From NCBI RefSeq assembly GCF_003325455.1, contig NZ_CP025198.1, positions 806,001 to 870,000 of the forward strand: DNA of 64,000 nucleotides, written 5' to 3'. This DNA comes from Acidipropionibacterium virtanenii (GTDB lineage: Bacteria; Actinomycetota; Actinomycetes; Propionibacteriales; Propionibacteriaceae). The notes beneath the pieces are model-generated. The model did no database searches, was not told the DNA's origin, and saw nothing but the letters and a program-made list of their open reading frames with translations. This document shows positions 19,727 through 28,275 of the stretch, in pieces; within the stretch, counting starts at the first letter, position 1; each line of letters opens with the position of its first letter. A program made the translations under genes and the position numbers.

Positions 19727-19754
19727 GACTAATAAGGACTCGACCGGTGTTCAT
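19713..19754 (-). CDS. ilv leader peptide, 13 aa
   Basis: The short frame reads [13 protein letters not shown] and stops. It places Val-Leu-Ile codons in a row at positions 6-8, and a final Val, just before an RNA stem and an intrinsic terminator that precede ilvD. This is the classic layout of a branched-chain amino acid attenuator. No good ribosome-binding site is visible; TAGCGT 9 nt before the ATG could be the -10 of a leaderless transcript. Confidence 0.6.
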   Translation of the reverse strand: MNTGRVLISRRAV

Positions 19755-19840
19755 GACCACGCACGCTACCAGTCCGGTCCAATCCCTGGGACCGGCTGTC
19801 CGTATTCCGGACGTCTGGGGTCCGCCCGCTGATACGACGC

Positions 19841-20569
19841 TCACGGGTGCAGGTGCGCCATGAAGGGCAGCAGCGGCGACATCAGCCCGGCACTCATCCA
19901 GGCCATCCCGAAGCCCATCGCCGCATCGGTCAGGCCCGACAGCCGGGCAGTCGCCCGGGAGGTGGGGGCGACGTGGCAGCAGGAGGCGACCCCCGGATGG
20001 GGCGCCTTCGCGGTGGCGGTGCGCACCAGGCCGGAGATCCCCAGGATGACCAGGGCGACCATCAGCGGCAGGCCGATCCCGGTGACGAGGGTGAGGCCGG
20101 ACATCTGGCCGCCCATCTGCCCGGACATGTCATGGCCGCCCGTACTCCCCATGCCTCCCATCGAGGAGTGCTCCGATCCCATCGAGGCCGACATTCCCGC
20201 CATGGCCGACAGATGCCAGGCCATCGCGCCGAACATGAGGGTGTGTCCCACCGCCAGCCAGGACATCCGCCATACCGCCATCGCCGCCATCCACAGGGTT
20301 CCAGCGGCGAAGACGCCGATCAGGACGGGTTCGGTGATGGCGCTGGAGAAGGGCATCCACCAGGATCGGGGGACCATCGCCAGCATCACCAGCGACATCA
20401 CCACATGGCAGCACTGCGACACGGTGATCGCCCAGGCGTGCTGGGCGGGCCGGGAGGCGCCGATCAGCCCCATGCTGGCCAGCAGGTCGCGGACGGTCCA
20501 GATGAGGCACCAGCCGAACAGGATGAGAAGGCCGGAGAAGGTGACCGGACTGCCGGTGAGAGTGAACAC
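19841..20569 (-). CDS. DUF5134-like membrane protein with Met/His-rich loop
   Basis: The 242-residue protein has about six membrane segments (for example 12-30, 48-66, 78-96, 106-124, 160-180, 215-235). The loop at about 125-155 is packed with Met, His, Gly and Ser (SMGSEHSSMGGMGSTGGHDM), and the later cytoplasmic or periplasmic loop has ASCCHVAP. Such Met/His clusters are typical of copper-binding proteins. The fold resembles the actinobacterial DUF5134 family, whose function is unknown. It is transcribed divergently from mycothione reductase. Confidence 0.7.
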   Translation of the reverse strand: MFTLTGSPVTFSGLLILFGWCLIWTVRDLLASMGLIGASRPAQHAWAITVSQCCHVVMSLVMLAMVPRSWWMPFSSAITEPVLIGVFAAGTLWMAAMAVWRMSWLAVGHTLMFGAMAWHLSAMAGMSASMGSEHSSMGGMGSTGGHDMSGQMGGQMSGLTLVTGIGLPLMVALVILGISGLVRTATAKAPHPGVASCCHVAPTSRATARLSGLTDAAMGFGMAWMSAGLMSPLLPFMAHLHP

Positions 20570-20617
20570 GTCGCTCCTTGGAGGCGGCCCCGGCGGGGCC
20601 GTGCTCCGCTGACGTTA

Positions 20618-20631
20618 GTGACATAGCTCAC
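20618..20631. promoter_or_regulatory. GTGA-N6-TCAC palindrome in divergent promoter region
   Basis: GTGACATAGCTCAC has the half-site spacing of Rex and CRP-type operators, but the outer bases (A and G) do not match the full consensus. It lies between the DUF5134-like gene and mycothione reductase and could serve either. Confidence 0.3.
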
Positions 20632-20638
20632 GTGTTAT

Positions 20639-20686
20639 CAACAGGGGGGACGACCCCCCTGCGCTCGCCAGGGCTCGCCTGCCCCA
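20639..20686 (+). repeat. Dispersed intergenic repeat, copy C (partial)
   Basis: It begins CAACAGGGGGGACGACCCCC and goes on with a GCGCTCGCC-AGGGCTCGCC tract; 21 bases (20659-20679) match copy A at 2373-2393 exactly in the opposite direction. CAGGGGGG/CCCCCCTG forms a perfect 8-bp hairpin. The distal hairpin half of the element seen in copies A and B is missing here. It sits directly before mycothione reductase. Confidence 0.6.
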
Positions 20687-20716
20687 TCGGTGGGCTCGGC
20701 ATGGAAGAATCGCACC

Positions 20717-22144
20717 ATGGCCAGTGAGGATCGCAGCAGCCCGTCAGCCGAGCACTTCGACGTCGTCGTCATCGGGTCGGGCTCGGGCAACACCGTCCTC
20801 GGCAAGGAGTTCGCCGATCTCAAGGTCGCCATCGTCGACTCCGGGACCTTCGCGGGCACCTGTCTGAACCGCGGCTGCATCCCCTCCAAGATGTTCGTCC
20901 TCCCGGCCGATCTGGCCGCCTCCGTCGGCGACGCCGGGAGGGTCGGCGTCGATCTGGACTTCGAGGGAGCCTCCTTCACGGCGATCCGCGACCGGATCTT
21001 CTCCCGGATCGATCCGATCAGCGCAGAGGAGCTGGCATTCCGTCAGGGCCTGGCCAACACCACGGTGTTCACCGAGGAGGCGAGTTTCGTCGATCCGCAT
21101 ACCCTTCTGGTGGGGCGGCGCCGGATCACCGCCGACCAGATCGTGCTGGCCGCCGGCTCGCGGCCCAGGGTGCCCGAGCTGCTCGGTATCGACGATCCGC
21201 GCTGGTCGCACCGCATCCACACCTCGGACACGATCATGCGGATCGACGAGCTGCCCGAGCGGATCGTCATCCTCGGAGGCGGCTTCATCGCCGCCGAGTT
21301 CGCCCACATCTTCTCCGCCCTGGGATCCAAGGTCACCGTCGTCAACCGGTCCGGGCGGATGCTGCGGCGCGAGGACATCGACATCTCCAAGAGCTTCACC
21401 GAGGAGCTGGCCTGGCGGGCGTCGCTGCGGATGTCGGAGGATCTCGTGGCGATCGAGGAGGACGCCGGGGGCCACCTCGTCGTGGTCACCGTCGATCCCT
21501 ACGGCGTCGACTACATGTACCCGGCCGACGTCGTCCTCAACGCCACCGGCCGCATCCCCAACTCCGACCGGCTCAACCTGCCGGCCGCCGGGGTGGAGAC
21601 CGATGACAACGATTTCGTGGTCGTCGACGAGCACCAGCGCACCAGCGTCCCTCATATCTGGGCGCTCGGCGACATCTGCTTCCCGGGGCTTCTCAAGCAC
21701 GTCGCCAATGCCGAGGCCCGGGTGGTGCGTCACAACCTGCTCAATCCGGATGGACTCATCAGCTCCGACCATCGGTTCGTGCCCCACGCTGTCTTCTCCA
21801 ACCCTCAGGTGGCCTCGGTGGGAGCCACCGAGCAGAGGCTGCGCCAGTCCGAGACCCCCTATGTCGCCTTCACCCAGCAGTACTCCGACGTCGCCTACGG
21901 GTGGGCGATGGAGGATTCCGGCCATTTCGTCAAGCTGCTCGGGGATCCTGCCTCCCGCACCCTGCTCGGCGCCCACATCATCGGCCCCCAGGCCGCCACC
22001 CTCATTCAGGTGCCCATCCAGGCCATGAGCTTCGGGCAGCGGGTCGATGACGTGGCCAGGGGCCAGTACTGGATCCATCCCGCGCTGCCCGAGGTCGTGG
22101 AGAACGCCCTGCTGGGCCTGGCGCGGGAGATGGACCGCGTCTGA
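20717..22144 (+). CDS. mtr: Mycothione reductase
   Basis: This flavoprotein reduces mycothiol disulfide with NADPH and keeps the actinobacterial thiol buffer reduced. It has the FAD motif VVIGSGSGNT, the redox pair in GTCLNRGCIPSK, a second dinucleotide motif ILGGGFIAAEFA near 185 and the C-terminal HPALPEVVENAL that supplies the catalytic His-Glu. It has 475 residues. ATG 20717 is preferred (GGAAGAA upstream) over an ATG 27 nt earlier. GSGSGN and IPSKMFV separate it from lipoamide dehydrogenase. Confidence 0.9.
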   Translation: MASEDRSSPSAEHFDVVVIGSGSGNTVLGKEFADLKVAIVDSGTFAGTCLNRGCIPSKMFVLPADLAASVGDAGRVGVDLDFEGASFTAIRDRIFSRIDPISAEELAFRQGLANTTVFTEEASFVDPHTLLVGRRRITADQIVLAAGSRPRVPELLGIDDPRWSHRIHTSDTIMRIDELPERIVILGGGFIAAEFAHIFSALGSKVTVVNRSGRMLRREDIDISKSFTEELAWRASLRMSEDLVAIEEDAGGHLVVVTVDPYGVDYMYPADVVLNATGRIPNSDRLNLPAAGVETDDNDFVVVDEHQRTSVPHIWALGDICFPGLLKHVANAEARVVRHNLLNPDGLISSDHRFVPHAVFSNPQVASVGATEQRLRQSETPYVAFTQQYSDVAYGWAMEDSGHFVKLLGDPASRTLLGAHIIGPQAATLIQVPIQAMSFGQRVDDVARGQYWIHPALPEVVENALLGLAREMDRV

Positions 22145-22178
22145 ACCCCGGTCCGGGCGGCTCCCGGGATGCCGGTGA

Positions 22179-23129
22179 TCAGTTCTCGGCCCGGCCGGAC
22201 CGCCAGTAGCCCATGAAGGCGATCCGCGACCGGTCCACGCCGTGTTCGGCCACCAGCAGCCGCCGCAGCGTTCTCACAGCGGCGGCCTCCCCGGCGATCC
22301 ACGCGTAGAAGTCGGCTCCCGGATCGGCCTGCGGGGCCTCCCACAACAGCTCGTGGTCGACGTCGACGTCGGCCAGGGGGCCGGTCTCGTGCCCCAGGGG
22401 CATGAATTCGGGGTTGCCGGAGGCGAAGGAGCCGATCTCCTCGACGAGCCGGGCGCCCACCTGCCCCTGGCGGGCCATCCAGTGGGTGTGGATGCCCTCG
22501 CAGGAGTCCAGGGACAGCCGGTCAGCCTCGGAGGGCACCTCCATGAACGCGTGGACGTTCCAGCCGCCGTCGGGCCCGGGGTCCGAGGACAGCGACTCCA
22601 GGATCGAGCAGATCGCCGGGACGGCCGTCTCGTCACCGGCCAGCAGCAGGTTCCGTGCCCGGCCGGGGTGGAAGTCGATGCCCAGCCCGTGCAGCGGGGA
22701 ACGGGAGTCGGGTCCGACGATCACCAGTTCCTCGCCGATCAGGGCCCGGTCCGGGAATGAGCCCCCGGGCCCGGCGCCGTCATGCACGGCGAAGTCGACA
22801 GTGAGTTCACGGGCCACCGGATCGATGGCGCGCACGGTGTAGGTGCGGATCGGGTTGCGCCGGTCGTCATCGGCCTCCAGCCAGCGCGGATACCAGTCGC
22901 CGGAGGCCAGCTCGACCGGGTCGTCGAGACCCAGGTCGATCCAGCCGCCGTCCCGGTTGGCGAAGAGCAGCTTGATCCGCTGGTCCAGCCCGTCGGTGCC
23001 GAAGATGTCGAGATCCTCCCCGGTGAAGACCAGGCGCCGGAAATGGGGGCTGAGGGTCTGCTTGTCCGCCACCTGCACCCGGAAGGGCCGGGCCCCCTTG
23101 GCGGCGACCGGGCGCGGATCGGTGGTCAT
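22179..23129 (-). CDS. Siderophore-interacting protein (ferric-siderophore reductase)
   Basis: SIP-family reductases take Fe(III)-siderophore inside the cell and release iron as Fe(II) with NAD(P)H. The FAD-binding motif RTYTVRAID lies near 95, DETAVPAICSIL near 170 and the C-terminal FMGYWRSGRAEN is typical of the family. It has 316 residues. It is the last gene of the iron uptake operon: its ATG overlaps the ATPase stop (ATGA) and GAGGAG lies upstream. Iron control through the DtxR-type box upstream of the operon is likely. Confidence 0.9.
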   Translation of the reverse strand: MTTDPRPVAAKGARPFRVQVADKQTLSPHFRRLVFTGEDLDIFGTDGLDQRIKLLFANRDGGWIDLGLDDPVELASGDWYPRWLEADDDRRNPIRTYTVRAIDPVARELTVDFAVHDGAGPGGSFPDRALIGEELVIVGPDSRSPLHGLGIDFHPGRARNLLLAGDETAVPAICSILESLSSDPGPDGGWNVHAFMEVPSEADRLSLDSCEGIHTHWMARQGQVGARLVEEIGSFASGNPEFMPLGHETGPLADVDVDHELLWEAPQADPGADFYAWIAGEAAAVRTLRRLLVAEHGVDRSRIAFMGYWRSGRAEN

Positions 23130-23998
23130 GCGGCCTCCTCGGCGCGGGACGGGTCCTCGGAGCGGACGTCGTGGTCGGCGTCCGCAGTGCCCGCAGTGCG
23201 CACGGTGTTCTCGGCGCGTCCCAGGGGCACGACGACGGGGGAGCCGTTGACCGGATCGGTGAGGATCCGCGTCTCCAGGTCGAAGACCTCTCGCAGCACA
23301 GGCTCGGTGACCACCTCGCAGGGCGCTCCCTGGGAGCGCACCGATCCGTCGCGCATGGCCACCAGCCAGTCGCAGTAGCGTGCCGCCATGTTGATGTCGT
23401 GAAGCACCATCACCACGGTGGTGCCGCGGTCCCGGTTGAGGCGGCCGAGCAGTTCGAGGACGTCGATCTGGAAGGTGAGGTCCAGGTAGGTGGTCGGCTC
23501 GTCGAGGAGCAGCAGGTCGGTCTGCTGGGCCAGCGCCATGGCGATCCACACCCGCTGCCGCTGCCCGCCCGACAGCTCGTCGACCGGGCGGTGAGCCAGC
23601 TCGGCGGTGCCGGTCTGATCCAGCGCGTCGGCGACGGCCCGGTCGTCGGCGGCGCTCCAGCGTGCGAAGGCGCCGCGGTGGGGGGCGCGTCCCCGGGAGA
23701 CGAGATCGGCCACCGCGATGCCCTCGGGGCAGGTGGGCGATTGCGGCAGCAGCCCGAGGAGTCGGGCCACCTTGCGGGTGGGCAGGGAGCTGATGGCCTG
23801 CCCGTCGAGCAGCACCGATCCCGCGCTGGGCCTCAGCAGTCTCGACAAGGTGCGCAGCAGGGTCGACTTGCCGCAGCCGTTCGGGCCGATGATGGCCCCG
23901 ATACCGTGATCGGGGACGGTGAGGTCGAGGGCCTCGATGACGCTGCGATCGCCGTATCCGACGGCCACCCCCTGTGCAGAGAATGTGTGATCGGTCAT
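23126..23998 (-). CDS. Iron-siderophore ABC transporter ATPase (FecE/FepC type)
   Basis: The protein drives ferric-siderophore import. Walker A GPNGCGKST is near residue 39, signature LSGGQRQRVWIAMA near 140 and Walker B LLLLDEPTTYLDL near 160, all intact and in the FepC form. It has 290 residues; the last 30 are a hydrophilic tail. The start overlaps the permease stop by 4 nt and its stop overlaps the SIP start. It works with the two permeases encoded upstream. Confidence 0.93.
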   Translation of the reverse strand: MTDHTFSAQGVAVGYGDRSVIEALDLTVPDHGIGAIIGPNGCGKSTLLRTLSRLLRPSAGSVLLDGQAISSLPTRKVARLLGLLPQSPTCPEGIAVADLVSRGRAPHRGAFARWSAADDRAVADALDQTGTAELAHRPVDELSGGQRQRVWIAMALAQQTDLLLLDEPTTYLDLTFQIDVLELLGRLNRDRGTTVVMVLHDINMAARYCDWLVAMRDGSVRSQGAPCEVVTEPVLREVFDLETRILTDPVNGSPVVVPLGRAENTVRTAGTADADHDVRSEDPSRAEEAA

Positions 23999-25059
23999 GC
24001 CGGCTCCTTCCGGGTCATTCGCACGATGAGGATGATGAGGTAGATCCCGCCGACGATGCCGGTGACGACGCCGACGGGGTAGCTGTGCGCCAGCAGGTGC
24101 TGGGCGATGAGGTCGGAGGCGAGCACCATCACCGATCCGACCAGGGCGGCGGGCAGCAGCGGCGAGCGGCCCGCGCCGATGAGATTGGCGGCGATCGGCC
24201 CGCACAGCAGGCTGACGAAGGCGATCGGCCCGGTGGTCGCGGTGGCGGTGGCCAGCGCCACGACGGCGACCAGCATGATCGCCACCCGGGTCGCCTGGAC
24301 GTGGACGCCCAGGCCGGTGGCGGTGTCGTCCCCCAGCCGCAGGGTGTCCAGGTGGCGCGACAGCACGGCGATCGCGGGGACCCCGACGGCCAGGCCGATG
24401 AGCAGCGGGACCAGGCCGATCCAGGTGGATCCGTTGAGGCTTCCGGTGAGCCAGCGGCTGGCGGCCTGGATGTCCCACTGGTCGGCGCGCACCATGATCC
24501 ACATGGTCACGGCGTCGAGCATCGAGCTCACCGCGATGCCGATGAGGATGAGACGGCCTGTGGCCCCGCGGCCCTGCCAGGCCAGCAGGGCGATCGCCAG
24601 GGCGGTCAGCAGCCCGCCGGTCACCGCCGTCGCGGCCAGCGCCGCCCCCGACAGGCCCAGCACGATGATGCCGGCCACCGCGGCCGTGTTGGCGCCGGCG
24701 GTGATGCCGATGATGTCGGGGGAGGCCAGGGTGTTGCGCAGCAGGATCTGGAAGCTGGCCCCGGCCAGGCCGAACGCGGCTCCGGCGAGAATCGCGGTGG
24801 TGGCCCGGGGCAGGCGCAGCCGGCCCACCGTGAACCAGGCGCCCGGCACGTGCTCCCCCTGGATCACGTGAAGCACCTGGGCGGGGGAGTAGATCCGTTC
24901 GCCGAAGCACAGGGCGGTGAGGAACAGCGCCGCGACGAGGATCGCCAGGACGGCGACGACGATCAGCTTGCGGCGCCGGCCGGCCAGCCGGCGCCGGCGC
25001 ACCAGATCGGCCGTTCCCGGGCCGGCGGGTGAGGCGACCCGGGCGGAATCAATGGTCAT
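23995..25059 (-). CDS. Iron-siderophore ABC permease (FecCD), second subunit
   Basis: This is a FecCD-type permease with about nine to ten membrane helices. The family motifs RLPRATTAILAGAAFGLAG, NTLASPDIIGITAGA and GPIAFVSLLCGPIAANLIG are present. It has 354 residues from ATG 25059, which has GGGAGG upstream; an earlier in-frame start would reach into the preceding gene. With the next permease upstream it forms the heterodimeric channel. Confidence 0.92.
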   Translation of the reverse strand: MTIDSARVASPAGPGTADLVRRRRLAGRRRKLIVVAVLAILVAALFLTALCFGERIYSPAQVLHVIQGEHVPGAWFTVGRLRLPRATTAILAGAAFGLAGASFQILLRNTLASPDIIGITAGANTAAVAGIIVLGLSGAALAATAVTGGLLTALAIALLAWQGRGATGRLILIGIAVSSMLDAVTMWIMVRADQWDIQAASRWLTGSLNGSTWIGLVPLLIGLAVGVPAIAVLSRHLDTLRLGDDTATGLGVHVQATRVAIMLVAVVALATATATTGPIAFVSLLCGPIAANLIGAGRSPLLPAALVGSVMVLASDLIAQHLLAHSYPVGVVTGIVGGIYLIILIVRMTRKEPA

Positions 25060-25072
25060 CGGTCCTCCCATC

Positions 25073-26152
25073 TCACAGCTCCGCGAATCTGCGGTTGCGC
25101 ACCAGGGCGATGAACACCGGCGCACCGACGACCGCCATCACGATGCCGACCTGGATGTCTGTGGGGCGGGTGACGATCCGGCCCACGACGTCGGCCAGCA
25201 GCAGCAGGAGGGGGCCGACGATCACCGACCAGGCCAGCACCCATCTGTTGTCGGCACCGACGAGTGCGCGCACCGCGTGCGGCACGATGAGTCCCACGAA
25301 CCCGATCGGTCCCGCCAGGGCCGTGGAGGCGGCCGCCAGGAGCACGGCCGCCGAGGCCACCAGCAGCCGGGTGCGTCCGACGTTGACGCCCAGCCCCCGG
25401 GCCAGCTCGTCGCCCAGGGCCAGGGAGTTCAGGGCCCGGCCCGACAGGATCACCAGCACCGCGCCGACCAGGAAGAAGGGCAGCACCCCGGTCATCTGGT
25501 CGAAGCGGGCCCCCTCGATGCCGCCGGCCTGCCAGGTGCGGAAGGACTGCAGCAGCTGGGCGCGGGGCAGCAGCACCGCCTGGGTGATGCTGGTGAGGAC
25601 GGCGGCCAGCACCGCCCCGGCCAGGGCCAGGCGCAGCGGGGTGGGCCGTCCGCGTCCTCCCGATCCGACGGCCCACACGGCCGCCGCGGCCAGTGCTGCT
25701 CCGGCGACCGCCAGCCAGATGTACTGGGAGGCGGAGTCCAGTCCGATGTAGGCCATCCCGATCACGATGAACGCCGCGGCGCCGGCGTTGACGCCGAGTA
25801 TCCCGGGATCGGCCAGCGGGTTGCGGGTGATGCCCTGCATCAGTGCTCCCGAGACGGCCAGGGAGGAGCCCACCAGCAGCCCCAGGACGGTCCGGGGGAT
25901 GCGGGAGCGGACCGCCTCGGCCGCGATGGTGCTCACCGACGGGTCCGTGAGGGCCTGCCAGATCTGAGCCGGGGCCACGGTGCGCGAGCCGATCCCCACT
26001 GACGCCGCGCACGCGGCGAGCAGGGCGAGGACGGCGAGCACCAGCCCCCACCGGCGCACCCGGCCGGGCGTGCCGGTGGAGCCGACCGACGAGCCTGTCA
26101 GGTCCGGCCGGCCCGACAGGGCGACCGAGCCTGGCTGCGCCGTCGGGGTCAC
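25073..26152 (-). CDS. Iron-siderophore ABC permease (FecCD), first subunit
   Basis: This is a FecCD-type permease of 359 residues: SRIPRTVLGLLVGSSLAVSG, NPLADPGILGVNAGAA and GPIGFVGLIVPHAVRALVG are the family motifs. About 30 hydrophilic residues precede the first helix. It starts with GTG, 4 nt after the stop of the binding protein, and ends 13 nt before the second permease. The pairing of two different FecCD subunits is usual for catecholate or hydroxamate systems. Confidence 0.92.
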   Translation of the reverse strand: MTPTAQPGSVALSGRPDLTGSSVGSTGTPGRVRRWGLVLAVLALLAACAASVGIGSRTVAPAQIWQALTDPSVSTIAAEAVRSRIPRTVLGLLVGSSLAVSGALMQGITRNPLADPGILGVNAGAAAFIVIGMAYIGLDSASQYIWLAVAGAALAAAAVWAVGSGGRGRPTPLRLALAGAVLAAVLTSITQAVLLPRAQLLQSFRTWQAGGIEGARFDQMTGVLPFFLVGAVLVILSGRALNSLALGDELARGLGVNVGRTRLLVASAAVLLAAASTALAGPIGFVGLIVPHAVRALVGADNRWVLAWSVIVGPLLLLLADVVGRIVTRPTDIQVGIVMAVVGAPVFIALVRNRRFAEL

Positions 26153-26156
26153 GGCG

Positions 26157-27251
26157 TCAGCCGATCTTCGCCGCGGCCTCGGCCAGAGCCTTGGTGTAGG
26201 CGCCGACCTGATCCGGGATGGACAGCACCGAGGGGGAGACCGCCGAGGCGAGCTCCGAGTTGTCCTGGATGACGGCCACCGAGCCCCGCTTGACGGCGGT
26301 GATCTTCGACAGCAGCGGATCCTTCTGGAGGGTCGGCAGCAGGGTCTTCGGGTCCCCGTAGCAGACGATGATGTCGACGTCGGAGAAGACGTCGGCGTTC
26401 TCGGCGGAGATGTCCCTGTAGAAGGAGGTGGTGCCCTTCGACTGCCGGGTCACCGAGTCGGCGATCGGCAGGCCGAGATCGGCCAGGTACTGGGGCCGGG
26501 CGTCGCCGGCGGTGTAGATGCCGATGGTCGACAGCTTCTTGGGGTCGAAGTACATCACGGCGGCTGTGCGGCCCTTCAGGCCCTTGTGGGCCGCGACGGC
26601 GGCGGCCATCTTCTTCTCGCAGTCGGCGATGACCTTCGTGCCGTCGGCGCTGCGACCCATCGCCTTGGCGGTATCGCGCATCACGTCGCGCCAGGTGGCG
26701 CCCCAGGCGATCTTCGAGGTGTAGGGAACCGTCGGGGCGATCTCCGAGAGAGTCGTGTACTGCTGCTTGGTGATGCCCGAGGAGATGCCGAGGATGAGGT
26801 CGGGCTCGGTGTCGGCGATGGCCTCCGTGTCCAGCGAGTCGGTCTCGTCGTAGGTCTTGGGCAGGGTGCCGCCGAGTGCGGCGGCCGCCTTGGCGGTCCA
26901 GGCGAGCATCCCGTTCTTGTCGACGACGCCGTAGTTGGCCTTGGGCATCCCGACCGGCATGACGCCCAGGGCCAGCACGGCGTCCTCCCCGCTCCACCCC
27001 GAGGTCGCGACCCGGCTCGGTGCCGAGTCGATCGTCGTGGTGCCCCAGGCGTGCTTGATGCTGACCGGGAAGGAGTCGGTGGCCTTGGGCGCCGACGATC
27101 CTGCGACCGACGAACCGGAGGACGAGGCGCCCGAGGACGATGAGCCGGCACCGCATGCCGACAGGCCGAGGACCGCGGCTGTGCCCGCCGCTGCGGAGAA
27201 GATGCCGCGTCGGCTCACTGCACGGGTGAGGAAACGGGGTGTATCGGTCAC
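26157..27251 (-). CDS. Iron-siderophore substrate-binding lipoprotein
   Basis: The protein catches ferric siderophore outside the membrane. A twin-arginine-like start (SRRGIFSAAAG) and a lipobox LSACG give a lipid-anchored Cys near residue 33; a Ser-rich linker follows. The fold is the FepB/FhuD type (helical backbone), with DLILGISSGIT and DIIVCYGDPKTLL strands. It has 364 residues with a GTG start after GAGGAG. It is the first gene of the operon; a DtxR-type box lies about 70 nt upstream. The siderophore cannot be named. Confidence 0.9.
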   Translation of the reverse strand: MTDTPRFLTRAVSRRGIFSAAAGTAAVLGLSACGAGSSSSGASSSGSSVAGSSAPKATDSFPVSIKHAWGTTTIDSAPSRVATSGWSGEDAVLALGVMPVGMPKANYGVVDKNGMLAWTAKAAAALGGTLPKTYDETDSLDTEAIADTEPDLILGISSGITKQQYTTLSEIAPTVPYTSKIAWGATWRDVMRDTAKAMGRSADGTKVIADCEKKMAAAVAAHKGLKGRTAAVMYFDPKKLSTIGIYTAGDARPQYLADLGLPIADSVTRQSKGTTSFYRDISAENADVFSDVDIIVCYGDPKTLLPTLQKDPLLSKITAVKRGSVAVIQDNSELASAVSPSVLSIPDQVGAYTKALAEAAAKIG

Positions 27252-27318
27252 GGACGTGACTCCTCTCGTCGGGTGCTCTGGGCACGGCGAGGGTTCGACG
27301 GCTCACACGGCACCCAAG

Positions 27319-27337
27319 AGAGGTTAGCCTGTCCTAA
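27319..27337 (-). promoter_or_regulatory. DtxR/IdeR-type iron box
   Basis: On the minus strand TTAGGACAGGCTAACCTCT matches the DtxR/IdeR consensus TTAGGTTAGGCTAACCTAA at 15 of 19 positions by eye. It lies 68 nt before the start of the siderophore-binding protein, as expected for iron repression of the whole uptake operon. Confidence 0.75.
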
Positions 27338-27340
27338 CTT

Positions 27341-27356
27341 CAGAAATCAATTTCTG
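27341..27356. promoter_or_regulatory. Perfect 7-bp inverted repeat beside the iron box
   Basis: CAGAAAT and ATTTCTG are separated by CA only. It lies 3 nt from the iron box on the side away from the operon, in an AT-rich patch. It may be a second operator, part of the promoter, or a terminator hairpin for pstB with no loop of normal size. Confidence 0.35.
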
Positions 27357-27439
27357 GCTAGGGCTTATTCCAGATGCTGGCTCGAGCCCGCGCGTCGACA
27401 GTTCTTCCTGCCGTCGAGGAGGATCCCTGAAGCGGGAGA

Positions 27440-28216
27440 TCACCCGAAGCGGCCGGAGATGTAGTCCTCGGTGGCCTTCTCGGAAGGATTCGAGAAGATC
27501 TGCTCGGTGGAGTCGATCTCCACCAGATGGCCCGGCTCCCCCTGGGCCTTGAGGTTGAAGAAGGCCGTCTGGTCGGAGACCCGGGCCGCCTGCTGCATGT
27601 TGTGGGTGACGATGACGACGGTGAACTGCTCCTTGAGGTCGTTGATGAGATCCTCGATGGCCAGCGTGGAGATCGGGTCCAGGGCCGAGCAGGGCTCGTC
27701 CATCAGCAGCACCTCCGGCTGCACCGCGATGGCCCGGGCGATGCACAGTCGCTGCTGCTGGCCGCCCGACAGGGAGGCTCCGGAGCGCTCCAGCCGGTCC
27801 TTGACCTCCTCCCACAGGTTGGCGGCCCGCAGCGAGCGCTCGCACACCTGGTCCAGGGTCTTCCTGTTCTTGACGCCGTTGAGCCTCAGCCCGGCCACCA
27901 CGTTGTCGCGGATGGACATCGCCGGGAAGGGGTTGGCGCGCTGGAAGACCATGCCGACGTTGCGGCGCACCGCCACCGGATCCACCCCCTTGCCGTAGAG
28001 GTCCACCCCGTCCAGCTGCACCGATCCGTTGCAGTGGGCGCCGGGGATCACCTCGTGCATCCGGTTGAGGGTGCGCAGCACAGTCGACTTGCCGCAGCCC
28101 GAGGGGCCGATGAAGGCGGTGACGGTGCGGGGCTGGACGGTGAGGCTCACCGACTCCACGGCGTGGAAGTCGCCGTAGTAGATGTTGAGGTCCTCGACCT
28201 CGATGCGCTTGGCCAT
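27440..28216 (-). CDS. pstB: Phosphate ABC transporter ATPase PstB
   Basis: PstB powers high-affinity phosphate import. Walker [10 protein letters not shown] is near residue 37, signature [14 protein letters not shown] near 148, Walker [14 protein letters not shown] near 167. PstB-specific features are [23 protein letters not shown] and the C-terminal [10 protein letters not shown]. It has 258 residues. It is last in the pstSCAB order, with a 59-nt gap after pstA. Phosphate starvation control through PhoP is likely (box upstream of pstS). No phoU follows. Confidence 0.96.
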   Translation of the reverse strand: MAKRIEVEDLNIYYGDFHAVESVSLTVQPRTVTAFIGPSGCGKSTVLRTLNRMHEVIPGAHCNGSVQLDGVDLYGKGVDPVAVRRNVGMVFQRANPFPAMSIRDNVVAGLRLNGVKNRKTLDQVCERSLRAANLWEEVKDRLERSGASLSGGQQQRLCIARAIAVQPEVLLMDEPCSALDPISTLAIEDLINDLKEQFTVVIVTHNMQQAARVSDQTAFFNLKAQGEPGHLVEIDSTEQIFSNPSEKATEDYISGRFG

Positions 28217-28275
28217 TGCTCAGTTCACTTCCGTCATTCTTGTCATTGCGGGAACGCCGAGGCCGGACGCCGTGA

